A stretch of DNA of 64,000 nucleotides from Margaritifera margaritifera. Taxonomy: Eukaryota > Mollusca > Bivalvia > Unionida > Margaritiferidae. The translations under genes and the position numbers were made by a program. The stretch is from assembly GCA_029931535.1 (NCBI GenBank), contig JAQPZY010001244.1, positions 248,001 through 312,000 on the forward strand, in the 5' to 3' direction. The notes beneath the pieces were generated by a model, which was not told the DNA's origin, searched no databases, and saw only the letters and a program-made list of their open reading frames with translations. Of this stretch, positions 47,039 through 59,094 are shown piece after piece (the stretch's first letter is position 1; each line of letters begins with the position of its first letter).

Positions 47039-47749
47039 ATTCATTTTGCTTATGGTTAGCAAATTATCTAGTAGACCTTTTACATGAGAATCTGAATCGA
47101 AAAAGGTCATGGGATAAATAATTGGGTATGCCATCATGGCGTGCAGAAAGTTTCTCATTTTTTTTCTATTTAATAGAAATGAGATACAATATAAAAGACT
47201 ACTTAGCTTGTGTTTGAGATTTTTAAGAAAATAAAAGGTAATGAAAATGACATAAATGTTAATGAGGACAATTAAACTTCCCTCTTTGTACAATGTAAGT
47301 ACAGCAATCGTATCAATTACACCAATATCTATGCATTTTTTTTCTAGATAAAAGTGTTACCATGTAGAATTATGGCACATCTATACAACCTTCTGTTACA
47401 AAGAATTGCCACAAATCTAACCGAAATAAATTGATTTGAGAAGAGCGTTTACGCCACACGGATGAAGTAAAACCCGGTGCGCCTTTCACCGTGTGCAGAT
47501 ACACACATTTTGAAGATACAATACTTTGTATTGATGCACATTTATGTACATATTTATTGGTAATTGAAATTTAAGTACAAAAATAAAATTAAGCTACAAA
47601 AATAAACGGAATATAAAAAAATGAGACACAATCAGTTGAAATATGTTACAAATGTAACAGAGAAAACCTGAGAGAAAATAAAAAAACGAAATCCTAAACA
47701 CTCGAGATATAAATAGTGTGCAAAATTAACAAGATTAGAATACTATTAA
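47039..47749. other. No gene recognised
   Basis: AT-rich, frames short on both strands. A minus-strand frame at 47,024-47,293 shows no domain. Confidence 0.45.
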
Positions 47750-48485
47750 AATGGATGACGTGACCATATTAGAAATATGCATCGGAAAAGAATTACATGT
47801 GAATGTGGACAAACAGTAAAAGAGTGTAAAAATATTTGCACAGGAAAATATAACTTCGCATTTTTAAACTTAAATAATGGACTTAACTAGGCTTACTCAT
47901 AGACACAGACACTATACTACTTTTGTAGAACCTAGAGAAACGGCTGAACATTCGCACATAGTTGCGACATGCCTGCAGAGCACGGGGATAATATTTGGGG
48001 GCTCTATTTCTAAAGTAGTAATCTCTTCACTGATAATTAAAAAACAAACAAAAAAAAAAAAAAAAAAACTACCAAGGAAAGAACCTAACCCTTGTCCTGC
48101 GATTACAATTAATACAATCTACTGGTTGACTCGTTATAAAACCAAGGTAACAAGAAATGCACCTAGCGATATAAACAATTTACTATAGTGAAATTAAACT
48201 TTTCACATACATAATGTTATATATGTTTAATAATTACATTTTATTATTTTACAGTGATGACTCTTAACAGATACTTAATACAGTGTAATATGAGCTTTTG
48301 GTACTGTGGGTGGCAAGATCTGGTTGGGGTATTTCATATCGGCATTTAACATATACAAAAGTATTCTTGACATGGTCAGACCTGTTTTCAGGTTTCACGT
48401 TTATCTCAAGATACGAAAACATTTAGCAGAATATGCAATTACTTTACCTTCTGAAAAGGTTTTTAATACAAGCAATAAGATTGAC
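47750..48485 (+). pseudogene. Virus-like copy 2, first part (unidentified)
   Basis: Readable pieces are a Cys-rich MHRKRITCECGQTVKECKNI segment near 47,770-47,830 and a YFISAFNIYKSILDMVRPVF frame ending at 48,488. No counterpart was found by eye in copies 1 and 3. Inclusion in the block rests on proximity to the matching parts at 50.4-51.8 kb. Function unknown. Confidence 0.3.
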
Positions 48486-48599
48486 TAAACACACTTTAAC
48501 ATAGTATGTTTTTAAAGTTTATTACTGCAGATACCCCAAAGGGCCCCCCCCGCCCCCCCCCCTGTACTTGATCGATAATGGGCCAGAATAACATAAAGC

Positions 48600-49420
48600 T
48601 GTACCCCAAGGTTTTGGTGAGTCTGCACATGCTACTGTGTTATCTGCTTACAAACGTCATTATGACTCTGAATCAGGTACTGTTAAATGCTGGAGAAAAT
48701 TGCCAGCTTTTGAGATTATTGCTATGATAAACAAAGAGGAATCAGCAGGTTGGACTTACTTCTTTTTGAAAGATAGCAATGGAGTAATACATGAGGAAAT
48801 AGCAAGGTTAAATCAAGGTAGATCGTATGCAACCTGCATATTACGTGCATAGGTACAAAATAGAACATCTATTACACAGTATGTTTGAAGAGCTCCTGAT
48901 ACAGCTGTAAAACGGAAGGAGCTATTACTTTTAGGAGAGAAAAGTTACGACATAAATGAAAACATTTGGGCCATAACTATATAACAGATTAAAAAGTAAA
49001 ATTAGACTATGATGTTGGTGGGGTCCATGAATTGTTTGGTTACTAAGCGACATAGGAAAATATGTAGTAACTTGGACACAATAACACTGCATAAATCCAG
49101 TGACTATTTTAAACTTGGATTAAACCCGAGCATCAATATCGATGTAGAAAATAACGGTATTCCCAAGGCTGAAGAAATTTGTTGACGATAAAAAAGAAGA
49201 CAAAGTGGGCAAATATTATGTAGAGAAAGGTATAATGAAGCAGTCATACTGACAGATATGCCAATTCGATATAATATTCGTACGTTCAGATGACAAATAG
49301 CAATTTGGAAACGACATAAAGTAATATAATATTGACCATAAACAAACAGTTATTTGTTTTGATATTAATGGTTAAAGGATCTTTGAAATAGTTTATGAAT
49401 CACTGATTCACCCTTTGTGA
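48600..49420 (+). pseudogene. Virus-like copy 2, unidentified protein fragment
   Basis: A clean 71-codon frame at 48,637-48,852 (SAYKRHYDSESGTVKCWRKL, then IIAMINKEESAGWTYFFLKD) continues upstream in frame without stop. Further broken pieces near 49,010-49,180 include a DVGGVHELFGY segment. Order before the conserved 50.4-51.8 kb parts suggests another gene of the same element. I do not recognise it. Confidence 0.4.
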
Positions 49421-49699
49421 TGAGCTTCGAAATACTTGTTATATGTTTTGTTTACACCTCCGATTAAAAATGCAAGAATAAAATTTACTGATGTCACAAT
49501 AGGCAAAATAACATGTTCAGCTAGGAGATTAACAATGTGGCTATCGTTCTTAAGCAACCACCTTATTACACTGTCAATAACTATAGTGCTGCTGCCGTTT
49601 GGCTATATCGATCGATCTAATTATTACCAATATTTATTAATCCTTTCTTATTTTGTCAATCAACGAAGCATCTTTGGCTTCTGATGGAGCACCAACTTC

Positions 49700-49960
49700 A
49701 TCACATTCTACTAAGTCTTTAAAAAAAATTTGCTATAGACAAAGCAACATTTGATATTGTTGTCTCTATTGCAGTAGCTATGGCTGCTATAGTTACACCG
49801 GTTTCCTTAAAGATTCATATAATGGTATTTTTTCTTTAACTTTTGAAATGATATTTTCAGTACTTCTCTGAAAACTTTCTCCATCTGTGTTACATGTGCA
49901 ACTAATTGCGCTTTTTTTATTTTCAACATGTTCCGGTTGTTCTTGCATCATAGCGTTATA
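49700..49960 (-). pseudogene. Minus-strand peptide fragment within copy 2
   Basis: On the minus strand, ENIISKVKEKIPLYESL and, one frame away, a hydrophobic GVTIAAIATAIETTISNVAL segment are readable between 49,940 and 49,735. A short membrane-type protein is one reading, and chance is another. It is opposite in strand to its neighbours. Confidence 0.3.
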
Positions 49961-50409
49961 GTTTGGGATTGTTTCTCAAATGATATAATTTAAAAATTAT
50001 TTAATTGTTTTTTCATACGTTTCAACAACTGATTTTTTAGATTATATTTTCGATTTGAAAACGTCTACAAAATTTATATAACCCCTCAATAATCCGTTTT
50101 CTTTTCCGATAAATAATATTCTTTCTCTTGATTGAGTAAAGCTGGTATCAGCTTCTCTCTGATATTGATAAAACTGCACAATCGTCTATATTACTCTTGG
50201 CATCTCTATTTCCTCTGATACTTTTATCTGATTACCTTCGTACAGCCGTGTGTTCTAAAAAGATATATGGGTTATGTCTCTGCCGGTGGGCTTCCTTCGT
50301 CTTCATAGGTGAGGTCTCTGATGTTTCCCCAGTATATCTAAGTATAGTTTATCTGTTATGAGATTTTCTGTTCTGGTAGAAGTAGAAACAGTTTATTTAT
50401 TTCCGAAAT

Positions 50410-51840
50410 CCTCAGTATTTAAATTGGCGTTGAATTAAATACGAATTTACGAGATGTAATTTCAATTGCCATAGAGACAACAAATGCTGATGGAAACATA
50501 TATAGTTATGAGTTGTTGGGCACATATAAAGACGAAACTACACCCCTTATATTAGATAACATCTATGGATCTCAGTGTGCCCCAAAACACGTTTTCCTGA
50601 ATTCGAGTTAATCAGAATAGATTTAGGAGAACAAAATGTCATTAAAAGAAAAATGAAGAAAGAAATCAAGACCATACAAAATGTTTGATAAGCTGTATAT
50701 TGTACCTTTACTATCACAGGGCCTTGATATTGATTTTTAGATTTAATTAGCAAGAAACAACTGACGTGTTGCTTATTGTTGAAACAGAATACACAGAGCA
50801 TAACCTAATCATTATAGTGAAAAAGACACACGATATGCCACCAACAAGAGAACAATGTTTTAATAATTATATTGAAATGCCAAGAAGTACATATTCAGTC
50901 AGGATGTAACATACAATTGTCAGTATCAGAATATCTTGCCAAAAAAAAAAAAAAAAAAAAAAAAGTCGCATTTATAGCTAGATAATTGTTTTGTGAAAGC
51001 AAACATTTTGTTATATAAATGACATAATGGCAATAACATGATCAATTATTTGAGAAGCAACAAGAAACGGGGAAGCGATTATAGGAAATAACCGTACGTT
51101 CAATGTATTTCAGAGCTGAATACGAAAGATTTAAGTCTAATTTATAGAAGAACTGCAATAGAAGAAACTGCAGAGTTCATTGAAAACAAATATACGACAC
51201 TTGTTTGCTTGAATAAAAATCTGAATCTTAGACTTTAAACAACCTGGACAATGTTTATGCTCTATATACATCTCCTAAAAGAGCCGCAGACACACGAGCT
51301 TTATGCGATCCTGAAATATCTACTCACCCAGAAAATATTATAAAACTTGATAAGCTTAGACAACCTAAAGTAAGCTATTTTTAGCAACCATCTCATGATA
51401 AAGTTCAATAAGAGTACATATTTATTGAACCTGTGATGGGTGCTAGTGTGCTTGTTGCTTACAGTTTCTTTAAAAAAGAAAGCAAACTTTTTTGTTATAT
51501 AAATAACATACTGGCGTTTTTGTTGTACACCTTTACTGTGATATGTTTAGCACAATAAGTAGCAACTTACGGTAAATACATAACTCCTTCTTAGCAGAAA
51601 AAGGTACCACAATGAGTTAAGTATGTCAATCCAATAGCTCATTGTATCACATATAGCACTAGCAACATTACAACTGAACAAATTTTACTGATAGCAATTA
51701 CAAAGCTAAGTAGAAAAATTCTAATTGTACCAGGTAGTTTCTTGTGTCGTTTGATATGAAGGTGAAAAGAGATGATACTATTTCTATGGTAAACAATTTA
51801 CGTAGAATGCTCGTGAAAGAAGACACCATATTTGGGGTAT
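50410..51840 (+). pseudogene. Virus-like copy 2, part conserved with copies 1 and 3
   Basis: 50,425-50,620 (NTNLRDVISIAIETTNADGN, then SYELLGTYKDETTPLIL) matches 63,735-63,870 and, less well, 15,690. 50,985-51,065 and 51,225-51,300 (TLNNLDNVYALYTSPKRAAD) match 16,210-16,350 and 16,540-16,610. 51,640-51,820 (NITTEQILLIAITKLSRKIL) matches 16,870-17,040. Gene order and strand are the same throughout. Poly-A at 50,940-50,964 and stops/shifts mark decay. Downstream of 51,840 it is replaced by alpha', whereas copy 1 continues to 17,873. Confidence 0.6.
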
Positions 51841-52339
51841 CTGTTCTATGCGGTATTTTAGTATGACAATTTACCCATATATTTATGTACCTACAATATA
51901 TATCTTTCTCTTTATGTATCTCATTATGAATGTATATGTGTATGTTTCTATATCTCTCTCTGTCTCTCTCTACTTAGGCTTTTTACTGTCTCAGGCATTA
52001 AGATCTACAAACAGTAGTTGTATCTATCTACCAATGAACACATCCATCTTTATCTCCCCCTCCTTTTCCTTATTTAGGATTTTTCTTCCTTCCACGTTTA
52101 CAGTTGGTAAATCGATAACTTCAGGAGTCAGTGGTTGCCGACATGTTTGCAAGCTAGCTGATACGTTAAGACTGTTTTTATGATAAAATGAATACACAAA
52201 GACTGTCATTTTCATATTTAGGCATATAAATAAAGAAATGGAAACACCCCATACAGCACCTAGGACCACAAGTGGAAACATCTTCATAGAAGTGTAGGCG
52301 TATTGGTGAGGGGGAGGGAGAAGGGGGTTGGTTCTGCAA

Positions 52340-52412
52340 ACTTTGGAACCCATACATTAGTGGTGGTTTTCGATGCCGACACTCTAAATAGAACCTCTAG
52401 GCCATGGACCCA
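52340..52412 (-). mobile_element. tRNA-like SINE head in alpha'
   Basis: Counterpart of 34,425-34,500: minus sense CATGGCCTAGAGGTTCTATT and a weakened B box (GGGTTCCAAAG). Decayed. Confidence 0.5.
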
Positions 52413-53059
52413 AACAATCACGTTAATATCTCTTACGAGTAATTAAAACTGTAACCGAACTTTTAAAAAGGATGCAGAATTCAAATAATCCCATGATCAA
52501 GAAGAAGAAAAAAACCCATCTTGTACCACAGCAGCATGTAACAATAGTTCCAGAATTTATAAAAAGAGTTTTCTCTTTCGTCATGTAAATGAATGGTAAT
52601 ATTGTATCTAAGAACATTTTGCCTATGTTGGTTGTATTGAAATGTAATTCAAGAGTAGTTTACTCTCATATCTTGCTGAACCTAAATAAGTCAATCCTTC
52701 GAGTTACGTATTAAGAAAATCCGAATGTACCACAGAAGCAATTAACCGCAGACAGTAAAACTATACGCAGCCATTAGAAATTTCGCCGTTGCATTGATGG
52801 GTCTTAGCTACTTCCATTTATATATAATTTGATTTTAAATAGAGCTACTAAACTCACAAATTAAATAGCATGTAATAAGTTTTTGATTATCAAATGTAAA
52901 CAAATATGTTCACCAGTTTAACTAAACATCTCAAATTTTCCCCCTAAAATTGAGGTTTGAAGAATATCTATTATGTTGTTAAGTTTACAACAATGAATTC
53001 TTCACTGAATATTTCACAGTCATTCGTAACATATGTAATATCCTGGAAAAAAAACTTTT

Positions 53060-53312
53060 TTTTATTGATCTTGTTATTCTGGATTTAACGCCAGTTGATG
53101 GCACATGATAGGCTATACATGACGGCCAATATGCCTGGTGGAAAAAGAACCGGGAAAATCCCGGGAAGAACCACCGACCCACGGGAAGCCACTGGCAAGC
53201 TATCTCACATATCCACGTTGGCCGAGTTTGAGACTCGAACTCACGCGGTCAGAGGTGAAATGACAGTATCAGCAAAGGCGAGCATCATAGACCACTAATC
53301 CACCTTGTTTTA
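53060..53312 (-). mobile_element. tRNA-derived SINE, family A, copy 2
   Basis: Minus sense: head near 53,312 (GTGGATTAGTGGTCTATG), B box GAGTTCGAGTCTC near 53,240, body GGATATGTGAGATAGCTTG and CCAGTGGCTTCCCGTGG matching the copy at 13,061, then a longer 3' part (TTCCCGGGATTTTCCCGG, CACCAGGCATATTGGCCGTC) ending in an AATAA-rich tail near 53,062. Absent from the matching site in alpha, so inserted after the duplication. Confidence 0.85.
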
Positions 53313-53383
53313 TATCAAAGGATTATAACTTGAGGATTTCCTTGTGTTGTGTATGAGCAGTTCCTCAACTCTTTCTATTAAGA

Positions 53384-53403
53384 AAAAAAAAAAAAAAAAA
53401 ACA
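53384..53403. repeat. Poly-A tract
   Basis: About 19 A residues in alpha', not in copy 1 at the matching place. Confidence 0.9.
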
Positions 53404-53648
53404 ACATTAAACGTGTAGATTTATAATAACGTTTATAAAACTAGAGTTTTTTTCTCACTCTTTCTTCTGTTTGTATCTGAAAAATATCCCAACATATCCA
53501 GAAGTTTCGCGAGCAAGATAAAGAAATATCTCTATCTGAGGATAAATTTTAAGAGATTTAGTGAAACCGAGGCCAAGGTTTGAGAGATTTAGTGAAACCG
53601 AGGCCAAGTATATTTGCATGGAGTTTTTTTTTAATAAAAAAGAGTTAG

Positions 53649-53782
<134 letters not shown>

Positions 53783-53984
53783 GATGTTTACATACGAATT
53801 CTTAATTTCTGAATAAAACAAATTGGGGTGGTTATATCCGCCCCCAGAAGCCCAGGGTCCGACGCCCTATTCAAATCGCTAAGCTATTGTATAATGGAGA
53901 AGAACCAGTACTATTTTATGAAACCTTTTACTAACCTTTTTCAATGAAAAATAGTACACGATATTTATATTGTAAAGCTCAACC

Positions 53985-54125
53985 GAAATTCGTTCTTTGT
54001 GTGCATGTCGACGTACAAACTAGTAAATAAATAAAAGTCGTTGTTTGTGTGCATGCCGACATATAAACGAGCCAATAAATGAAAGTCGCTGTTTGTGTGC
54101 ATGCCTAAATATAAACGAATCAATA
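53985..54125. repeat. About 48-bp tandem repeat, three copies
   Basis: Units share GTTTGTGTGCATGCC/GTCGAC and TATAAACGA-CAATAAATG segments, with AAAGTCGTTG/AAAGTCGCTG joining them. Diverged. Confidence 0.75.
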
Positions 54126-54515
54126 AATGTTAGATTTGGTCACCTTCATCTCTTACTCCTTTCCTTGTCTGTTATATTCACACAGAAACATCCGTATTTT
54201 ATAATTTTTGTGAAAAGAAAATGGGCAAGGAACCGCATGTAGTAATAATAAGAACAATATGAGCGGGGGCAAATGTAAAAATAATATGACTTCCAAAAGT
54301 GCACAAAGGTTGTGTCTGTGATGGAATAAGATATTAGTTTTATTATCATATACATAAGCACAGGTTCAAAATCTTACATTAGTAATTTGAAACTAGAACT
54401 ATTTCCATATTCTGTCATGGCAAATTCCAAATTTTTGTTTGCATACACAGCTTCCAACCATACTCACCCCTGCCCAAGGGAACTGTGTGTGACCCACTGG
54501 TCATACTAAAAATTA

Positions 54516-55565
54516 TATTATGTATGTTATGAGTCTTTCTGACTTTAATGCATGCATGCAGTTTAGTCAATAAATCAGTTACATTGACATTTTTGCATAT
54601 TTTACCTCTGACATCACCCGAGACCACAGGATGCCCAAATTAAACCACGCGTGCAGACGGTTACCATAAGGACAAGATAACTACCATGTTTCGGGAGTTT
54701 CCATCGAGCGGTAGAAGAGGAGCTGTGTATCACAGTATCTCTGATCTAGATGTTAACGTAGGGACAATTAACTGCTTATTTATGGACCAAAGCGCTGAAT
54801 TTCCAAGTAGAATTGTCTGATGAAAGAACGAAGAAATAAAAAAGAACGAAAGAAAGAGAAGGGTTAAGAGACATGAACTGAAATTTTTGAAAAAAGAACA
54901 CAATCGAATGGGTGGGTATCTTGATACTCTACACGTGGATGGTACTTATTAAGCTGGGTGAAGGTCATGGGATGAGGGAAGCATGCACTCTTGATTAAGC
55001 AATAGCTGTTCGAGAATCGCGTTTTAAGTGCCCTCCGTGTACCCTCCGCGTTTTAAGTATCCTCTGTGTACAGTCCGCGTTTTAAGTACCCTCCGTGTAC
55101 CCTCCGCGTTTTAAGTACCCTCTGTGTACCCTTCGCGATTTAAGTAAACTTCGTTTATAGGGTATGGGGATTCATGATCTGACAATACACACAAATAAAC
55201 ATTGGGACATGAAAGCACTCAAAGGCCTAGGCATGTGAGAGCAACTAATATATTAATAATTCAAAGTTTTATTATGATTAAGTAAACTTTGTTGTTGCAT
55301 TTTGTCTATCAATGCAACTAACTGTCTGTCTGTTGCATCTATCGTTTTATCTTCATGTCGCTATCTTTAATCTCAAATATCATTATTTGCAGGCGTGATT
55401 ATTAGTTTTGGAAATAAAGTGAGCGAAATGATGTGGTGCAAATGGGGAGGCTGATGATAACATTGGGCGTTCAGTTATATAAGGAGATACAAAAACGCTT
55501 ACTCTTTCCCCATAATTGTGCTAAAATTTATTGATATACAAGTTTTCTTTGTGTTAAATTGGACT
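54516..55565. repeat. Duplicated block delta, copy 2
   Basis: Colinear with 41,030-42,270. Contains the 29-bp array at 55,018. No supported coding frame. Confidence 0.75.
55018..55155. repeat. 29-bp tandem repeat, about 4.7 copies
   Basis: Units start CGCGTTTTAAGT and end TACCCTCCGTGTACCCTC, beginning at 55,018, 55,047, 55,076, 55,105 and 55,134. Delta copy 1 has a single related unit at about 41,705. Confidence 0.92.
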
Positions 55566-55604
55566 ATTTTCCTTTAGATTAAAATGAATTGTACCAAGAA
55601 CCCA

Positions 55605-55745
55605 AGCGTTGAATAAAAGTCGGACTCGTAATCTAAGGGTCGCGGGTTCGACATCCACCCAGGCCAGCCCTAATGGGCTGCCTCGGTGTATCCTTGGGAA
55701 TGGCACTTAGATCTAATTTTGCTCGGCATGCTATAGCGAATAATG
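55605..55745 (+). mobile_element. tRNA-like SINE head fragment
   Basis: GGACTCGTAATCTAAGGGTC followed by GCGGGTTCGACATCC (B box) at about 55,640-55,655. The anticodon-arm-like CTCGTAATC region resembles tRNA-derived SINEs. The A box is missing or lost. The tail through TTGGGAATGGCACTTAG may be SINE body. Confidence 0.55.
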
Positions 55746-57248
55746 TGTTTAAATTGACGAAGAATAAAATAAATCTTATAGTAAATCCGTTACAAAATGC
55801 TGTTCTGTAGCGCCTGTAAATCTCACAAACGTCGGTAAATTTCGCATAGTGTGGCGTTTCTGATATTTACTGCCCATTTTTAGGCGGATAAATGTCACAA
55901 TATTACATTAACCGAAGATTCTGTTTGCATATCTATCTATCTCCCTATGAATAGCAGACTTTTCCAGAATGTGTTTTTAAGTACAGTGACAAGCATGCAA
56001 GTAGTTTAGTCTATGGCCCCAAAAAGTCTTAGTTACGACTATATTCACAAAATTAGTTAATATTTATTTTCAGATATGGGTAAAAGTGTTCATAAAATAT
56101 TAATTGCTATTTGTCCTGATAGTTCTAAACGGGAAATTTAATGATGTGGGGCAATGTTGATAGAAATGTGTAAACCGTAAGGCATTTGAATATGGTATTT
56201 ACTGGAAACAAGTGGCTACCACACTTTCTATGCAGTGATATTGACCGAATTTACTTTTGCTGTAGATGTAATTACCTCAGCTATCGTATTATGAACTTGG
56301 AAATAATGTATTCATCATTTGATTTATCTGATCCCTAACAACAAAGAAACTGTTTCCTCTGGTCGAACACTGGGTATATGATAGGCAGCGAGAACATATA
56401 CAAAGTAATAAAATGCCTGTGAATAATGAGATAGAAGAGTAAAAGAAAAGACTTTAATCATTCAAGACGGTTAACTTCTTCATTGGGGAGATACTGAACA
56501 ATATTAATTAGTTTATTATGTCTCTTTTTTGTTCAGTCTGTTTTTTATTATCAACTTTATTACATGATTGTATTTCTGGTACACGTACAGAGCACGTGAA
56601 GTGCAATTACTCCTGTAATAACAACTAATATAGCACTTTTTGTCAAAGGTGCGAATGCTTCAAGAAACAAAGCAACAAGTACAGATTTAATTAGGAATCA
56701 TTGTAACATGTTTAGATTCCCACTTTTCTGCCGTTGTCGTTTATAAATTCATACGTTTTGACATTATTAAACTAGCACTCATTGCAGATATAGGTAATCC
56801 CAAATTTAATAGCAAAATCGAGCGAAATATGTAATTCCGTACCAGTGTCATGTAGTTCTCTTTAGCTCATTATTTAAAGTGTTCAAGTTATCGAATGGAA
56901 GACATCTGCTATCCATGATGTCACATTATATATTACAACATCAGACAGGGATTCGGAAATTTATCAGCTCATCATTAAAAAAGACTTTTTAATGTCTTAT
57001 TAATTTATTTCTCATCTATCATTATCAACTCCTTTTCACTTAAAGTTTTACCAGTTATCTCTTTTTATGTTTAATTTGTAGTAGTTATGTACAATCCCCG
57101 TTTGTACTATTTAATTTATGGAGAACTGGCGGTTTTGCTACTTTTGTTTTCGATTAATCCTAAAAAAATTCCAGTTGAACGTTGTGCTTGATCTGCAATT
57201 GTGCTTTGTCTTTCTTCATTATTGAATTAATCTCGCAAATGACCCTAG
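55746..57248. other. No gene recognised
   Basis: AT-rich with short broken frames. It joins delta' to virus-like copy 3. The repeat phrase GCGCCTGTAAATCTCACAAACG near 55,815 recurs in a related form at 58,650-58,790. Confidence 0.4.
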
Positions 57249-57569
57249 GTGAAGGTTTTGAAATGTAAGAAATTGAAAATCCTGTATATGAAGATAATTA
57301 GTATGGCACAAAAACAAGATAAAATTCAAGTTGATGATACAGCATATATTGCTAATGATGCTGATCAAGTTACAAGACATGTTGGAGAAGTAATTGGCAT
57401 ACGATTTGAACACAAAGGAAATAAAATTGAATTGGAAGAACTATTCCGAAAATCTTGTTACTTATTAAGAGATGATTGTTCGGTAGATATGCAAAATATA
57501 TGTATATGTATGTATACATTTGTGGAGTGCATATTAAATCATATAGTAAATCAGGCGAAGCTGACTTAA
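57249..57569 (+). CDS. Unidentified 106-codon frame, virus-like copy 3
   Basis: A continuous frame reads through LYMKIISMAQKQDKIQVDDT and TRHVGEVIGIRFEHKGNKIE to ELFRKSCYLLRDDCSVDMQN. It is of normal protein-like composition, unlike most frames here, and its minus-strand overlap has no domain. The earlier of two Met codons (57,249) is taken by length only, and the second (57,303) is as likely. It lies first in the copy 3 gene order. No family recognised. It may be the 3' end of a longer decayed gene. Confidence 0.35.
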   Translation: MKVLKCKKLKILYMKIISMAQKQDKIQVDDTAYIANDADQVTRHVGEVIGIRFEHKGNKIELEELFRKSCYLLRDDCSVDMQNICICMYTFVECILNHIVNQAKLT

Positions 57570-57621
57570 GGTAACCCTGAAAAGAAGTAGACCTCGTTAG
57601 TAGAAAGAACGTTCGAAAGAA

Positions 57622-57753
57622 ATGTGTGGTTCTGGTTTTATTGAAAACTTGTTCAACAAAAACAAACAAGGTAACAAGAAGACAAAATACACAATATGTC
57701 GTTCTTCCACAACAGATAAATTTCAGGATGTATTAAATAGATTCAGAGATTGA
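57622..57753 (+). CDS. Unidentified 43-codon frame, virus-like copy 3
   Basis: A short complete frame begins MCGSGFIENLFNKNKQG and has a second CRSSTT segment. It sits between the 57,249 frame and the next one, in the same strand. Small genes of this size are common in Polinton-like elements, but I do not recognise this one. Confidence 0.3.
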   Translation: MCGSGFIENLFNKNKQGNKKTKYTICRSSTTDKFQDVLNRFRD

Positions 57754-57819
57754 TACAACATAGGAGAGCTGCAGAGCACCGACGAATCAGGACAAAAGCA
57801 AAGCAGAACATAAATATCC

Positions 57820-58105
57820 ATTTAAACCCACTGTTTTACGAGATTTTCCATTACAAGGCCCCGAGTATGCCGAGATGCAATCAATAAACACATGCGCGCC
57901 GTATGATCAGCAGGCGCATGAAGCTGACGCGATAATTGACGAATACCAAAGACACATTCAAAGCGGAGAGCTTTCACCAAGGTTATTCACTACACAAGAG
58001 GAAAGAAATTTAACGGGTTGTGTAATTCTGTTAATTAATTCGAAAATAAAATCTATACAATCTAATGTTGAAATGTGTGTAAACATAAATTATTTCAAGA
58101 AGTAA
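57820..58105 (+). pseudogene. Unidentified frame, virus-like copy 3
   Basis: The reading starts with a TVLRDFPLQGPEYAEMQS segment before the Met at 57,875 and continues through DQQAHEADAIIDEYQRHIQS to a LFTTQEERNL segment. The N-terminal part is clearly protein-like, whereas the last 25 residues (KIKSIQSNVEMCVN onwards) look like read-through after decay. No family recognised. Confidence 0.35.
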
Positions 58106-58932
58106 ACTACAGCTGCTCTTGAAACCATTTGTATCAATATGAAGATTGCTTGTTTATTTTCATGGTCAATGTTATTTTGTATCGATCATAAATTATACTT
58201 TTTTCACACTTCATGACCGTCATATCACATTTGAACATCATAGTATGGGATCTCATTAGCAAATATGACATTAAGAACACTCTCATCGTCATAATCCTTC
58301 TGCTCTATATGATTTTTTAACTCAGTTTGTCTTGCGTTTTGTCCCGTACAATTTATTGTCGTACAGTCACATATTGTTTATCAGGCTTTTGAATACTTTT
58401 CTTTCCTATATCGGCTTTGATGAAAGAATTTAACCCCAGTTTAGCTGCGTCATTGTATTTTTTAAATTTGCTTTTGTGTTCAACGGTACTACCCATTTTC
58501 ATGACAAGTCACTCGATAACTGAAAGATACAGTCACTAACAACATCAAAGCCCAGTTTCATTTATGAACATTTTTATGCATTATTGAAATGATAGCATAC
58601 TGTTTTCATCTTTTCGTAACCTTGCTGTCCTAAAATTATTAGCTTTATAGTGCCTGTAAATGTCACAAATGCCAATAAATGTCACAAGTGATATTTAACA
58701 GTGACATCGTATGCAAATGCACCGTCAAATATCACAGTATGACATTTGCTGATGACATTAACGCCGATAAATGCCACAAATACCGACAAACGTCAGACAC
58801 AGAATTGTCATATTTAGTAGCAGTTTAGTAATTTTAGTTGTAGTAATTTGCGCTGTAAATGTGCCCGTAAAATGCTATCTAAAGAAAATTTCATAAGAAA
58901 TCAATGATAAAGATTCTGCGGTTATCTCAAAG
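58106..58932. other. No gene, contains repeated GTAAATGTCAC-type phrases
   Basis: Near 58,650-58,810 the phrases AATGTCACAAATGCC, AATGTCACAAGTG and AATGCCACAAATACC recur irregularly, related to 55,810-55,900. It looks like a decayed minisatellite. Confidence 0.4.
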
Positions 58933-59094
58933 AATTATGGTAAGTAGTATAACAATGGGGTGGGAGTGGAGCTTTCTTTGTTACAGAGTTATGGTAAGTA
59001 GTATAACAATGGGGTGGGAGCAGAGCTTTCTTTGTTACAGAATTATGGTAAGTAGTATAACAATGGGGTGAGATTAGAGCTTTCTTTGTTACAG
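58933..59094. repeat. 54-bp tandem repeat, three copies
   Basis: Units start at 58,933, 58,987 and 59,041. Each begins AATTATGGTAAGTAGT and ends TTTCTTTGTTACAG, so every unit carries a donor-like GTAAGT and an acceptor-like pyrimidine tract plus CAG. Confidence 0.95.
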
